Source: Streptomyces sp. R21
Lineage (GTDB): Bacteria > Actinomycetota > Actinomycetes > Streptomycetales > Streptomycetaceae
Length of the DNA: 64,000 bases
Direction of reading: 5' to 3'
Assembly (NCBI RefSeq): GCF_041051975.1
Contig: NZ_CP163435.1
Coordinates: 4,402,001 to 4,466,000 of the forward strand
Positions 7,670 to 16,578 of the stretch are shown here, one piece after another; within the stretch, counting starts at the first letter, position 1; the number at the start of each line of letters is the position of its first letter. The notes beneath the pieces are model-generated. The model was not told the DNA's origin. It saw only the letters and a program-made list of their open reading frames with translations, and did no database searches. Made by a program: the position numbers and the translations under genes.

Positions 7670-9769
7670 TCAGCCGATTCCGGGGATGAGGGAGATGAGC
7701 AGGTCGATGATCTTGATGCCGATGAACGGGGCGATCAGCCCGCCGATGCCGTAGATCGTGAGGTTGCGGCGGAGCATCTTGTCCGCGCTGACCGGCTTGT
7801 ACTGCACGCCCTTCAGGGACAGCGGCACCAGCGCGATGATGATGATCGCGTTGAAGATGACCGCGGACAGGATCGCGGAGTTCGGTGAGGACAAGTCCAT
7901 GATGTTGAGCTTGTTCAGGCCCGGGTAGACCACCGCGAACAGCGCCGGGATGATCGCGAAGTACTTCGCGACGTCGTTGGCGATGGAGAACGTCGTCAAC
8001 GCGCCCCGGGTGATGAGGAGTTGCTTGCCGATCTCGACGATCTCGATGAGCTTGGTCGGGTTGGAGTCGAGGTCGACCATGTTGCCGGCCTCCTTCGCGG
8101 CCGACGTACCCGTGTTCATCGCCACGCCGACGTCCGCCTGCGCGAGCGCGGGGGCGTCGTTGGTGCCGTCACCGGTCATCGCGACGAGCTTGCCGCCCGC
8201 CTGCTCCCGCTTGATGAGGGCCATCTTGTCCTCGGGAGTGGCCTCCGCGAGGAAGTCGTCGACGCCCGCCTCCTCGGCGATCGCCTTGGCCGTCAGCGGG
8301 TTGTCACCCGTGATCATGATCGTCTTGATGCCCATGCGGCGCAGCTCGTCGAACCGCTCGCGCATGCCTTCCTTGACGACATCCTTGAGGTGGATGACGC
8401 CCAGCACGCGGGCACCCTCGGCGTCCTCGACCGCCACGAGCAGCGGCGTGCCGCCCGCCTCGGAGATCTTGTTGGCGAGGGAGTCGGCGTCCTCGGACAC
8501 CGTGCCGCCCCGCTCCTGGACCCAGGCGATGACCGAACCGGCCGCGCCCTTGCGGGTCCTGCGCCCGTCGACGTCCACACCCGACATCCGGGTCTGGGCG
8601 GTGAAGGCGATCCACTCGGCGCCCTTGAGCTCGCCCTGGTGGCGCTCGCGCAGCCCGTACTTCTCCTTCGCCAGTACGACGATGGAGCGGCCCTCGGGCG
8701 TCTCGTCGGCCAGTGAGGAGAGCTGGGCGGCGTCGGCGAGCTCGGCCTCCCTTGTCCCGCGCACCGGCACGAACTCGGACGCCTGGCGGTTGCCGAGGGT
8801 GATGGTGCCGGTCTTGTCGAGCAGCAGCGTCGACACGTCACCCGCGGCCTCAACGGCCCTTCCGGACATGGCCAGTACATTGCGCTGCACCAGCCGGTCC
8901 ATGCCCGCGATACCGATCGCGGACAGCAGCGCGCCGATCGTGGTCGGGATCAGGCAGACCAGCAGGGCCACCAGCACGACCATGCTGAGGTGTGTGCCCG
9001 CGTAGTCCGCGAACGGCGGCAGCGTCGCCACCGCGAGCAGGAAGACGATCGTCAGCGACGCGAGCAGGATGTTCAGCGCGATCTCGTTCGGCGTCTTCTG
9101 CCGGGCCGCGCCCTCGACCAGCGCGATCATCCGGTCGATGAAGGTCTCGCCCGGCTTCGTCGTGATCTTGATGACGATGCGGTCGGAGAGGACCTTCGTA
9201 CCGCCGGTGACGGCCGAACGGTCGCCGCCGGACTCCCGGATGACGGGCGCGGACTCGCCGGTGATCGCCGACTCATCGACGCTGGCCACACCCTCGACGA
9301 CGTCACCGTCGCCGGGGATGATGTCGCCCGCCTCGCAGACCACCAGGTCACCGATCCGCAGTTCGGTGCCGGGGACCTGCTCCTCGCTCGTGCCGTCCTT
9401 GCTCAGCCGGCGCGCCACCGTGTCCGTCTTGGCCTTGCGCAGGGTGTCCGCCTGCGCCTTGCCGCGCCCCTCGGCGACCGCCTCCGCCAGGTTGGCGAAG
9501 ATCACGGTCAGCCACAGCCAGGCGCTGATCGCCCAGCCGAACCAGTCGCCCGGGTCCTTGAAGGAGAAGACCGTCGTCAGGACCGAGCCGACCAGCACCA
9601 CGAACATCACCGGGGACTTGACCATGATGCGCGGGTCGAGCTTGCGGCAGGCGTCCGGCAGCGACTTGAGCAGCTGCTTGGGGTCGAAGAGACCCGCGCC
9701 GACCTTGCCTTCGGCGGGCTTGTGCCCGGTCGGTGCGTCCTGATGGGGCGCGAGGGTGGGAGTGGACAT
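7670..9769 (-). CDS. kdpB: KdpB, K+-transporting P-type ATPase catalytic subunit
   Basis: This 699-aa P-type ATPase has the TGES actuator loop (170-173), phosphorylation motif DKTGT with Asp318, nucleotide-binding region, TGDNPLTAKAIA, and the hinge MTGDGTNDAPALAQAD. It couples ATP hydrolysis to K+ uptake through KdpA. I use the ATG at 9769 (MSTPTLAPHQ), which has a good ribosome site (AAGAGGA). An in-frame ATG at 9814 (MTTGIRKQAD) overlaps the kdpA stop as ATGA and would add 15 residues. Either may be used, since kdpA and kdpB abut. Confidence 0.97.
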   Translation of the reverse strand: MSTPTLAPHQDAPTGHKPAEGKVGAGLFDPKQLLKSLPDACRKLDPRIMVKSPVMFVVLVGSVLTTVFSFKDPGDWFGWAISAWLWLTVIFANLAEAVAEGRGKAQADTLRKAKTDTVARRLSKDGTSEEQVPGTELRIGDLVVCEAGDIIPGDGDVVEGVASVDESAITGESAPVIRESGGDRSAVTGGTKVLSDRIVIKITTKPGETFIDRMIALVEGAARQKTPNEIALNILLASLTIVFLLAVATLPPFADYAGTHLSMVVLVALLVCLIPTTIGALLSAIGIAGMDRLVQRNVLAMSGRAVEAAGDVSTLLLDKTGTITLGNRQASEFVPVRGTREAELADAAQLSSLADETPEGRSIVVLAKEKYGLRERHQGELKGAEWIAFTAQTRMSGVDVDGRRTRKGAAGSVIAWVQERGGTVSEDADSLANKISEAGGTPLLVAVEDAEGARVLGVIHLKDVVKEGMRERFDELRRMGIKTIMITGDNPLTAKAIAEEAGVDDFLAEATPEDKMALIKREQAGGKLVAMTGDGTNDAPALAQADVGVAMNTGTSAAKEAGNMVDLDSNPTKLIEIVEIGKQLLITRGALTTFSIANDVAKYFAIIPALFAVVYPGLNKLNIMDLSSPNSAILSAVIFNAIIIIALVPLSLKGVQYKPVSADKMLRRNLTIYGIGGLIAPFIGIKIIDLLISLIPGIG

Positions 9770-9810
9770 CGAGTCCTCTTGGTCGTCCGCTTGTTTCCGT
9801 ATACCGGTGG

Positions 9811-11475
9811 TCATGACGCCAGCCCCTCGGCCAGCGGACCCAGCGCGAGCGCCGGGAAGTAGGTCAGACCGGTGATGATCAGGATCGCGCCCACCAACAG
9901 GCCCACGAAGAGCGGCTTGTTGGTGCGCAGGGTGCCCGCGGTCTCCGGGACGGGCCGCTGCTCGGCGAGCGAACCGGCCAGCGCGAGGACGAACACCATC
10001 GGCAGGAAGCGGCCCAGCAGCATCGCGATACCGATGGTGCTGTTGAACCACTGCGTATCGGCGTTCAGACCCGCGAAAGCCGAGCCGTTGTTGTTGGCGC
10101 CCGAGGTGTAGGCGTACAGGATCTCGGAGAATCCGTGCGCCCCGCTGTTGGTCATCGAGTTGCCCGGGGTGGGCAGGGCCATCGCCGCGGCGGTGAAGAT
10201 GAGCACCAGCGCCGGGGTGATGAGGATGTAGCAGGCCGCGAACTTGATCTCGCGGGTGCCGATCTTCTTGCCCAGGTACTCGGGGGTGCGGCCGACCATC
10301 AGACCGGCGATGAACACCGCGATGATCGCCATGATCAGCATGCCGTAGAGGCCGGAACCGGTACCACCCGGCGCGATCTCACCGAGCTGCATGCCCAGCA
10401 TGGTGATGCCGCCGCCCAGGCCCGTGAACGAGGAGTGGAAGGAATCCACCGCACCCGTCGAGGTCAGCGTGGTCGCCACCGCGAAGATCGACGAGCCGCC
10501 GACACCGAAACGGGTCTCCTTGCCCTCCATCGCCCCGCCCGCGATGTCGAACGCCGGACCGTGGTGGTGGAACTCGGTCCACATCATCAACGCCGTGAAC
10601 CCGATCCAGATCGTGACCATCGTCGCGAGGATCGCGTAACCCTGGCGCAGCGAGCCGACCATCCGGCCGAAGGTCCGCGTCAGCGCGAACGGGATCAGCA
10701 GGATCAGGAAGATCTCGAACAGGTTGGAGAAGGGGCCCGGGTTCTCGAAGGGGTGCGCGGAGTTGGCGTTGAAGTAACCGCCACCGTTGGTGCCGACCTC
10801 CTTGATCGCCTCCTGCGAGGCGACCGCGCCGCCGTTCCACTGCTGCGAGCCGCCCATGAACTGGCCCACGGAGTGAATGCCGGAGAAGTTCTGGATCGCG
10901 CCACAGGCGACCAGCACGATCGCGGCGATCACCGAGAGGGGGAGCAGGATGCGGACCGTGCCGCGCACCAGGTCGGCCCAGAAGTTGCCGAGCTCACCGG
11001 TGCGCGAACGCGAGAAGCCCCGCACCAGCGCGACGGCCACCGCGATGCCGACGGCCGCGGAGACGAAGTTCTGCACCGCCAGGCCGCCGGTCTGCACGAC
11101 GTGGCCCATGGCCTGCTCGCCGTAGTACGACTGCCAGTTGGTGTTCGTCACGAACGACGCGGCGGTGTTGAACGCCTGGTCCGGGTCGATCGCGGAGAAG
11201 CCGAGCGAGCCGGGCAGGTGGCCCTGCAGCCGCTGCAGCAGATACAGGAAGAGGACACTGACCGCGGAGAAGGCGAGGACACCGCGCAGGTACGCGGGCC
11301 AGCGCATCTCCGTGTTCGGGTTGGCGCCGATGCCCTTGTAGATCCACTTCTCGACACGCAGGTGCTTGTCGGAGGAGTAGACCCTGGCCATGTAGTCGCC
11401 GAGGGGACGGTAGGCGAGCGCCAGTGCCGCTATGAGCGCGAGCAACTGGAGCACACCGGCGAGGACGGGGCTCAT
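9811..11475 (-). CDS. kdpA: KdpA, K+-transporting ATPase channel-like subunit
   Basis: This 554-aa polytopic membrane protein of the superfamily of K+ transporters has four pore repeats, seen as TNTNWQSYYG, the G-T-N-G-G-G-Y segment, the T-S-T-G-A-V-D-S stretch and GANNNGSAFAGLN. It binds and passes K+ in the KdpFABC complex. Length matches the family (about 555). It starts 8 nt after kdpF stops, and its stop overlaps the longer kdpB start. Confidence 0.97.
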   Translation of the reverse strand: MSPVLAGVLQLLALIAALALAYRPLGDYMARVYSSDKHLRVEKWIYKGIGANPNTEMRWPAYLRGVLAFSAVSVLFLYLLQRLQGHLPGSLGFSAIDPDQAFNTAASFVTNTNWQSYYGEQAMGHVVQTGGLAVQNFVSAAVGIAVAVALVRGFSRSRTGELGNFWADLVRGTVRILLPLSVIAAIVLVACGAIQNFSGIHSVGQFMGGSQQWNGGAVASQEAIKEVGTNGGGYFNANSAHPFENPGPFSNLFEIFLILLIPFALTRTFGRMVGSLRQGYAILATMVTIWIGFTALMMWTEFHHHGPAFDIAGGAMEGKETRFGVGGSSIFAVATTLTSTGAVDSFHSSFTGLGGGITMLGMQLGEIAPGGTGSGLYGMLIMAIIAVFIAGLMVGRTPEYLGKKIGTREIKFAACYILITPALVLIFTAAAMALPTPGNSMTNSGAHGFSEILYAYTSGANNNGSAFAGLNADTQWFNSTIGIAMLLGRFLPMVFVLALAGSLAEQRPVPETAGTLRTNKPLFVGLLVGAILIITGLTYFPALALGPLAEGLAS

Positions 11476-11483
11476 GTTGGTGC

Positions 11484-11573
11484 TCAGAACCTCTCCGGGA
11501 GGACAAGGGCGAGGACGAGATAGCCCAGCAGGGCGACGGCCACGACGAGGCCGACGATGTTCTCGGCGGTCAC
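11484..11573 (-). CDS. kdpF: KdpF, small K+-ATPase subunit
   Basis: This is a 29-aa single transmembrane helix starting GTG at 11573 (TAENIVGLVVAVALLGYLVL, ending PERF). The family hallmark is a tiny hydrophobic peptide immediately before kdpA ending in P-E-R/K-F. It stabilises the Kdp complex in the lipid phase. Its start overlaps the stop of the 27-aa ORF upstream as GTGA, suggesting translational coupling. It is too short for most gene callers. Confidence 0.9.
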   Translation of the reverse strand: MTAENIVGLVVAVALLGYLVLALVLPERF

Positions 11574-11653
11574 AGCTTCGTCACCCCCTTGGCGACGAGG
11601 GCCACCAGCGCGAACACCGCGATCGTGGTGACGACGAAGGCCACGTCGGCCAT
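11570..11653 (-). CDS. 27-aa membrane ORF heading the kdp operon
   Basis: ATG at 11653 begins MADVAFVVTTIAVFALVALV and the peptide ends AKGVTKL, a single predicted transmembrane helix with a basic tail. It has a strong Shine-Dalgarno (TAGGAG, 7 nt before ATG) while kdpF downstream lacks its own clear site. Its TGA overlaps the kdpF GTG. It is therefore probably translated and couples kdpF expression. I do not recognise a named family. It could be an extra Kdp subunit or a coupling peptide. Confidence 0.75.
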   Translation of the reverse strand: MADVAFVVTTIAVFALVALVAKGVTKL

Positions 11654-11671
11654 CGCATGCTCCTAGGAGAG

Positions 11672-11702
11672 GTTCGGGTTGAACGGACGGTTAGAGGTAA
11701 CC
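11672..11702 (-). promoter_or_regulatory. two adjacent inverted repeats in kdp promoter region
   Basis: GTTC-GGGTT-GAAC (11672-11684) and GGTTA-GAGG-TAACC (11689-11702) lie side by side just upstream of the ribosome site of the first kdp ORF. They are candidate operator sites. They do not match the YTRACG tandem found upstream of other genes in this block. Confidence 0.5.
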
Positions 11703-11750
11703 GCTGTTTTCGGCCGTATCCGGGTTCGTTGACGGGCTCCATACGGCGCC

Positions 11751-13595
11751 TCAGCCGCTCTTGACGGAACCCATACGCAGCCGAAGCCTGCAGATCACCG
11801 CGTCGGTGTCCCGCCGCACCGCGTGCGCGACGACCGCGCCGCGCTGGTTCTGCAGCAGCCGCTGCCACAGCCGCTCCGGTTCGACCTCGGGAATCAGGAC
11901 GGTGACCCGGGTGCCGGGCTCGGCGGCCGTCTCGCGGACGTACGCGGCGATCGGACGGCCGAGCGTGCGGCGCTCGGAGGTCAGCGGGACCAACGGGACG
12001 CCCGGGTTCCACAGCGCCCAGTCGCGGGCCAGGGCGCCCGCCTGGGCGCGGTCCTCGGCGTCCGGGTAGCAGACGGTGACCGCACGCACCTCGTCGCCGA
12101 GCGAGCCGGCGGCGTTCAGCGCCTCACAGGTCAGCCGGGAGAGGTTGGACACGGGGACGATCACGACGGAGCGGTCGCGGTGCGGGGGCTCCGGGATACG
12201 GCCGAGGCCGAGCCGTTCGCCGATGCGGGTGTACTCCCGGTGCACGGCCGTGAAGCCCGCGACCAGCAGCGGCAGGGCGATCACGAGCAGCCAGGCGCCC
12301 TCCTCGAACTTGCTCGCGGTCACGACCACCGCCGAGACACCGGTGAGCACGGCCCCGAAGCCGTTCAGGACCGCCTTGCCGCGCCACCCCCGGGCCCGTT
12401 CCTGCCGCCAGTGCCGGACCATGCCGACCTGCGCGATCGTGAAGCCGACGAAGACGCCGACGGCGAACAGCGGCACGAGGGTGTTGGTGTCGCCGCCGGA
12501 GAAGACGAGCAGCGCCGCCGACACGAGCGCCAGCGCGAGTACGCCGTGCCGGTGCACCTGACGGTCGGCCTTGAGCGCGAAGACGTGCGGGAGGTAGTTG
12601 TCGCGGGCGAGCAGCTTCAGCAGTACCGGAAGCCCGCCGAAGGAGGTGTTGGCGGAGAGGGCCAGCAGGATCGTCGTGGCGAACTGGATGACGTAGAAAG
12701 CCCAGTTGTGGCCGAGCGAGGCGTCCGCGAGCTGGGCGAGGACGGTGACACCGCCGACGGGCCGCAGGTGGAAGCGGGAGATGAGCACCGCCAGGCCTAT
12801 CAGCATCACACCGAGTACGGCGCCGAGGGCGACCTCCGCGCGCTGGGCGCCCCTCACGCGCGGGACGCGGAAGGAGGGGACGGCGTTGGCGATGGCCTCG
12901 ACGCCGGTGAGCGCCGAACAGCCGGAGGCGAAAGCTTTCAGCAGGAGCAGGGCGCCGACGCTGGTGGCGTTGTCGGCGACCAGCGAGGCACCGTCCACCG
13001 TGCTCACCGGCGCGGACCGGAACAGCCCCACCACGATCAGAACCAGGATCGACACGACGAACACGGCCGTCGGCACGATGAACACCCGCGCCGACTCCAC
13101 GATGCCCCGCAGGTTCACCGCCGTGATCAGCACCAGCACGGCCAGGCACAGCCACAGCCGCTCGCCGTACAGGCCGGGGAACGCCGAGGTCAGGGCGGCC
13201 ACCCCGGCGGTCACGGCGACGGCGACGTTGAGGACGTAGTCCAGGACGAGCGAGGCGGCCGCGACCAGGCTGGTGCGCGCTCCCAGGTGGGCCTTGGCGA
13301 CCGCGTACGAGCCGCCGCCGTCCGGGAACGCGGCGATCACCTGCCGGTAGGAGGCGACCAGGACCGCGAGCAGTCCGGCGATGCAGAGCGTGACGGGCAG
13401 CGTGAAGCCGAGGCCGTGCGCGCCCGCGGCGGCCAGCACGAGGACGATCGCCTCGGGGCCGTACGCCACCGACGCCATCGCGTCCAAGGAGAGCGCGGCC
13501 AGACCGGTGAGGGCGGTGAGCCGGTGGCGTTCGCCGGAATCCGGGGGTTCCTCGTCGGCGGGGGTGGCACCGGGTTCGGCGGTCAGGACGGACAT
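11751..13595 (-). CDS. APC-superfamily permease, KimA-like (probable K+ transporter)
   Basis: This 614-aa protein has about 12 membrane helices to roughly residue 470, then a cytoplasmic C-terminal domain. The stretch LSLDAMASVAYGPEAIVLVL, SYRQVIAAFPDGGGSYAVAK, the L-V-L-D-Y-V-L-N segment and SGCSALTGVEAIANAVPSFR match what I remember of Bacillus KimA, a K+ importer of the APC superfamily. Annotation pipelines usually call it an amino acid permease. Position between kdpFABC and a second KimA-like gene supports K+. Start ATG 13595 has AAGGAG upstream. A tandem operator-like site lies about 125 bp upstream. Confidence 0.8.
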   Translation of the reverse strand: MSVLTAEPGATPADEEPPDSGERHRLTALTGLAALSLDAMASVAYGPEAIVLVLAAAGAHGLGFTLPVTLCIAGLLAVLVASYRQVIAAFPDGGGSYAVAKAHLGARTSLVAAASLVLDYVLNVAVAVTAGVAALTSAFPGLYGERLWLCLAVLVLITAVNLRGIVESARVFIVPTAVFVVSILVLIVVGLFRSAPVSTVDGASLVADNATSVGALLLLKAFASGCSALTGVEAIANAVPSFRVPRVRGAQRAEVALGAVLGVMLIGLAVLISRFHLRPVGGVTVLAQLADASLGHNWAFYVIQFATTILLALSANTSFGGLPVLLKLLARDNYLPHVFALKADRQVHRHGVLALALVSAALLVFSGGDTNTLVPLFAVGVFVGFTIAQVGMVRHWRQERARGWRGKAVLNGFGAVLTGVSAVVVTASKFEEGAWLLVIALPLLVAGFTAVHREYTRIGERLGLGRIPEPPHRDRSVVIVPVSNLSRLTCEALNAAGSLGDEVRAVTVCYPDAEDRAQAGALARDWALWNPGVPLVPLTSERRTLGRPIAAYVRETAAEPGTRVTVLIPEVEPERLWQRLLQNQRGAVVAHAVRRDTDAVICRLRLRMGSVKSG

Positions 13596-13703
13596 GTGAG
13601 GGCACTCCTTACGTGCGGGTACGCCTCAGGTTCTGTCCGCCCTCCCCCGCATGCGCGCCTCCCTTGCGCGTTCTTCGCGCCGCGGACCCCGGCCTTGTCG
13701 AAA

Positions 13704-13738
13704 CCTTGACGCGGACACCCGTCAGAGACGCGTCAAGG
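13704..13738. promoter_or_regulatory. inverted repeat containing an 11-bp tandem CTTGACG-type site
   Basis: CCTTGACGCG (13704-13713) and CGCGTCAAGG (13729-13738) form a perfect 10-bp inverted repeat with a 15-nt loop. On the minus strand it also reads TTGACG-CGTCT-CTGACG, two half-sites 11 bp apart (13736 to 13720), the pattern seen at four other promoters here. It lies between the divergent KimA-like gene and the membrane protein at 13779. Confidence 0.65.
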
Positions 13739-13778
13739 GGTACGGCGCCGGACCCGACCGGTGTCTACCGTCGGTCCT

Positions 13779-14336
13779 ATGGGACGCCGAGGCGACGCGC
13801 ATCGCGCGGTCGACACACACGCACAGCAGCCCTCCGGGGAAGTGGCGCACGACCGCCGCTGGGCCGGGGACCTGCGCAGCTCCATCCGCTCCGCGGCCGT
13901 ACTCCTCACCTTCCTGCTGCTCATCGACTGGGCCGCCGGCACGCTCACGGCGCCGCGCGCCGCGCTGTGGGGAACGCTCGCCCTCGTGCTGTTCCTGGTG
14001 CTGTACCCGCCCCGTGTCTCCGCCGGTGAGGGCTGGCTGGCCTCGCGCGGACTGCTGGGCGCACGCCGGGTGCGGACCGACCGGCTGGTGTCGGTGCGCT
14101 GCCTGAACGGCGTCGGGCAGCGACTGGTGCTGCGGGACACCTCCGGTGCGCGGGTCGAGATCGATCCCCGGGTGCTGGTGGCCAATCCCCCGCTGTGGCA
14201 CCGCCTGGACGAGGACGCGCGCGCCTCCGCCGAGGGTGGCTCACTGACGTGCGGGGCGACCGCCCTGCGCCGGGTGGCGGAGCGGATCGACCGGGAGACG
14301 GCACTGACGGTGTTCAAGGTGTCGGGGCTGGACTAG
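13779..14336 (+). CDS. hypothetical two-helix membrane protein
   Basis: This 185-aa protein from ATG 13779 (MGRRGDAHRA) has two adjacent transmembrane helices (SAAVLLTFLLLIDWAAGTL and WGTLALVLFLVLYP), then a cytoplasmic domain (RVRTDRLVSVRCLNGVGQRL) that resembles the beta-rich PH-like parts of small actinobacterial membrane proteins. The ATG is preceded by TACCGT (13766-13771) with 7 nt between, the spacing of a leaderless promoter; a GTG at 13761 is an alternative. It sits between two KimA-like permeases and next to the tandem operator, so it may belong to the same response. No function is known to me. Confidence 0.75.
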   Translation: MGRRGDAHRAVDTHAQQPSGEVAHDRRWAGDLRSSIRSAAVLLTFLLLIDWAAGTLTAPRAALWGTLALVLFLVLYPPRVSAGEGWLASRGLLGARRVRTDRLVSVRCLNGVGQRLVLRDTSGARVEIDPRVLVANPPLWHRLDEDARASAEGGSLTCGATALRRVAERIDRETALTVFKVSGLD

Positions 14337-14458
14337 GGGCTGGATCAGGACCTGTCCGGCGGGTCTTGTCGCAGCCGCAGGCTCCAGCCGATGCGGGCCG
14401 TCGTCACGAGGGCCACCCCGGTCGCACTTTGCACCAAATGCACGCATTCCGCGAAATC

Positions 14459-14475
14459 CTAACGGGCCCTTAACG
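14459..14475 (+). promoter_or_regulatory. 11-bp tandem site (CTAACG / TTAACG) upstream of KimA-like permease
   Basis: CTAACG starts at 14459 and TTAACG at 14470, exactly 11 bp apart. The second half-site lies about 60 bp before the predicted leaderless start at 14533 (TACCCT -10 at 14521-14526), a typical activator position. Confidence 0.65.
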
Positions 14476-14532
14476 CCCTTTGCCCCGTTCGCCCTCCCCC
14501 TCCCGGCCCCCGTCGCGGCTTACCCTCGCGCC

Positions 14533-16578
14533 GTGTTCAACATGACGGGGATTGTGAAGCGCTTGGTCATCGGCCGGGCCATGCGCAGCGAAGAGCTCCA
14601 CGAGACGCTGCTGCCCAAGCGGATCGCCCTGCCGATCTTCGCGTCCGACCCGCTGTCGTCGGTGGCGTACGCGACGCAGGAGATCCTGCTGGTGCTGTCC
14701 CTGGGCGGGCTGGCCTACCTGCACTTCACGCCGTGGATCGCGGCAACCGTCGTATTCCTGCTGACCATCGTGGTGCTCTCCTACCGGCAGGTGGTCGGCG
14801 CATACCCGAGCGGCGGCGGCTCCTACGAGGTGGTGTCCACGAACCTCGGGCCGTCCGCCGGCCTGGTCGTGGCCGCGTCGCTCCTTGTCGACTACGTGAT
14901 GACGGTGGCCGTCTCCGTCGCCTCCGGCGTCGACAACATCATCTCGGCGGCGCCCGAACTCGCCGACTACCGCGTGCTGATGGCGGTCGTCTTCGTCGCG
15001 ATCCTGACCGCCATCAACCTGCGCGGCGTCCGTGAGTCGGGCCGCGCCTTCGCCACGCCCACGTACCTCTTCGTCGGCGGCGTACTGATCATGATCGCGA
15101 CGGGGCTCTTCCGCTATCTCGTCGGGGACGCGCCGGTCGCCGAGTCCGCGAAGTACGGCATCACCGCGCACCCCGGGGACTCGAACCTGGCCGGGCTCGC
15201 CCTGGTGATGCTGGTGCTGCGCGCCTTCTCGCAGGGCTGTACGGCGCTGACCGGCGTGGAGGCGATCTCCAACGGCGTGCCCGCCTTTCGCAAGCCCAAG
15301 TCGAAGAACGCAGCAACCACGATGAGCGTCATGGGCATCATCGCCATCACCATGTTCGTCGGCGTGACGGCGCTCGCGCTCATCTCCAAGGTGCACATCA
15401 CCGAGGACGCCTGCCGACTGACCGGCCTCGACGGCAACTGCGAGAACTACACACAGCGCACCGTCATCGCGCAGATCGCGGCCGCCGTCTTCGGCGGCGA
15501 GCACAGCTTCGGCTTCTACTTCATCCAGGCCGCGACCGCCCTCATCCTCGTCCTGGCCGCGAACACCGCCTTCAACGGCTTCCCGCTGCTCGCCTCGATC
15601 CTGGCCCAACACCGCTATCTGCCACGCCAGTTGCACAACCGTGGCGACCGGCTGGCGTTCTCCAACGGCATCGTGGCCCTGGCCGTGGTCGCCGCGCTGC
15701 TGCTGTGGGGCTTCCACGCCAACGTCACCCAGCTCATCCACCTCTACATCCTGGGCGTCTTCACCTCCTTCACCCTGTCCCAGACGGGCATGGTGCGGCA
15801 CTGGAACCAGGAGCTGCGCGCCGAGACCGACCCGGTGCTGCGCCGCCGCCACCAGGTGGCCCGTGTCATCAACGGCACCGGCGCCGTCGTCACCGGCCTC
15901 GTCCTGCTGGTCGTCCTGGCCACCAAGTTCACCCAGGGCGCGTGGCTCGCCGTACTCGCGGCGACCGTGCTGTGGGTGATGATGCGCGGCATCCGGCGCC
16001 ACTACGACGCCACCTCCGCCGAGCTCGCCGTCACCGATCCGCACGCCGAACTCGTCCTGCCCAGCCGGGTGTTGGGCATCGTCCTGGTCTCCACGATCCA
16101 CAAACCCACCCTGCGCGCCCTCTCCTACGCGCGCGCCTTCCGCCCCGACCATCTGGAGGCGCTCACGGTCTCGATCGACCGCGACGAGGCGGCCGAGCTG
16201 CGCGACCGCTGGGAGGAGTACGGCATCGAGGTTCCCCTGAAGATCATCGACTCGCCGTACCGCGAGGTGACCCGCCCGGTCGTCGAGTACGTGCGCTCCA
16301 TCCGCCGCGAGAGTCCCCGCGACATCGTCGCCGTCTTCATCCCCGAGTACGTCGTCGGCCACTGGTGGGAGAACCTGCTGCACAACCAGTCGGCGCTGTG
16401 GCTCAAGAGCCGCCTGCTCTTCACCCCGGGCGTCATGGTCACCAGCGTCCCCTGGCAGCTCACCTCCTCGGCCCGCGCGGACCGGCCCGCGGCCCGGGCA
16501 CCGGGGGCGGTGCGGCGCGGCGAGCCGAAGAACCACCGGCCGGCCGAGCCGCGGTCCACCGGGTCACGCCAGGGCTGA
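14533..16578 (+). CDS. APC-superfamily permease, KimA-like, with long cytoplasmic tail (probable K+ transporter)
   Basis: This 681-aa protein starts with GTG at 14533 (FNMTGIVKRLVIGRAMRSEE). It resembles remembered Bacillus KimA more closely than the first copy: KRLVIGRAMRS, SDPLSSVAYATQEILLVL, SYRQVVGAYPSGGGSYEVV, GCTALTGVEAISNGVPAFRK and the long A-A-N-T-A-F-N helix. About 12 TM helices are followed by about 200 residues of soluble domain. The -10-like TACCCT is 6 nt before the GTG, so the message is probably leaderless. Its last 15 bases overlap the end of the convergent kdpD-like gene. The role as H+-coupled K+ importer is inferred from family and neighbours. Confidence 0.82.
   Translation: MFNMTGIVKRLVIGRAMRSEELHETLLPKRIALPIFASDPLSSVAYATQEILLVLSLGGLAYLHFTPWIAATVVFLLTIVVLSYRQVVGAYPSGGGSYEVVSTNLGPSAGLVVAASLLVDYVMTVAVSVASGVDNIISAAPELADYRVLMAVVFVAILTAINLRGVRESGRAFATPTYLFVGGVLIMIATGLFRYLVGDAPVAESAKYGITAHPGDSNLAGLALVMLVLRAFSQGCTALTGVEAISNGVPAFRKPKSKNAATTMSVMGIIAITMFVGVTALALISKVHITEDACRLTGLDGNCENYTQRTVIAQIAAAVFGGEHSFGFYFIQAATALILVLAANTAFNGFPLLASILAQHRYLPRQLHNRGDRLAFSNGIVALAVVAALLLWGFHANVTQLIHLYILGVFTSFTLSQTGMVRHWNQELRAETDPVLRRRHQVARVINGTGAVVTGLVLLVVLATKFTQGAWLAVLAATVLWVMMRGIRRHYDATSAELAVTDPHAELVLPSRVLGIVLVSTIHKPTLRALSYARAFRPDHLEALTVSIDRDEAAELRDRWEEYGIEVPLKIIDSPYREVTRPVVEYVRSIRRESPRDIVAVFIPEYVVGHWWENLLHNQSALWLKSRLLFTPGVMVTSVPWQLTSSARADRPAARAPGAVRRGEPKNHRPAEPRSTGSRQG

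Noticed and set aside
9815..10051. Upstream extension of kdpB inside kdpA
   Set aside because: KdpA motifs occupy the region in its own frame. KdpB similarity starts near MSTPTLAPHQ.
11654..11750. YTRACG tandem site at the kdpFABC promoter
   Set aside because: Only a single TTGACG (11729) and loosely similar spacing were found. No clean 11-bp pair is present, so I did not list one.
11654..14532. c-di-AMP (ydaO-type) riboswitch before kdp or the KimA-like genes
   Set aside because: I looked for the conserved G-rich and CCGAACCCG-like blocks known for this class and found none. The KimA-like gene at 14533 seems leaderless, leaving no room.
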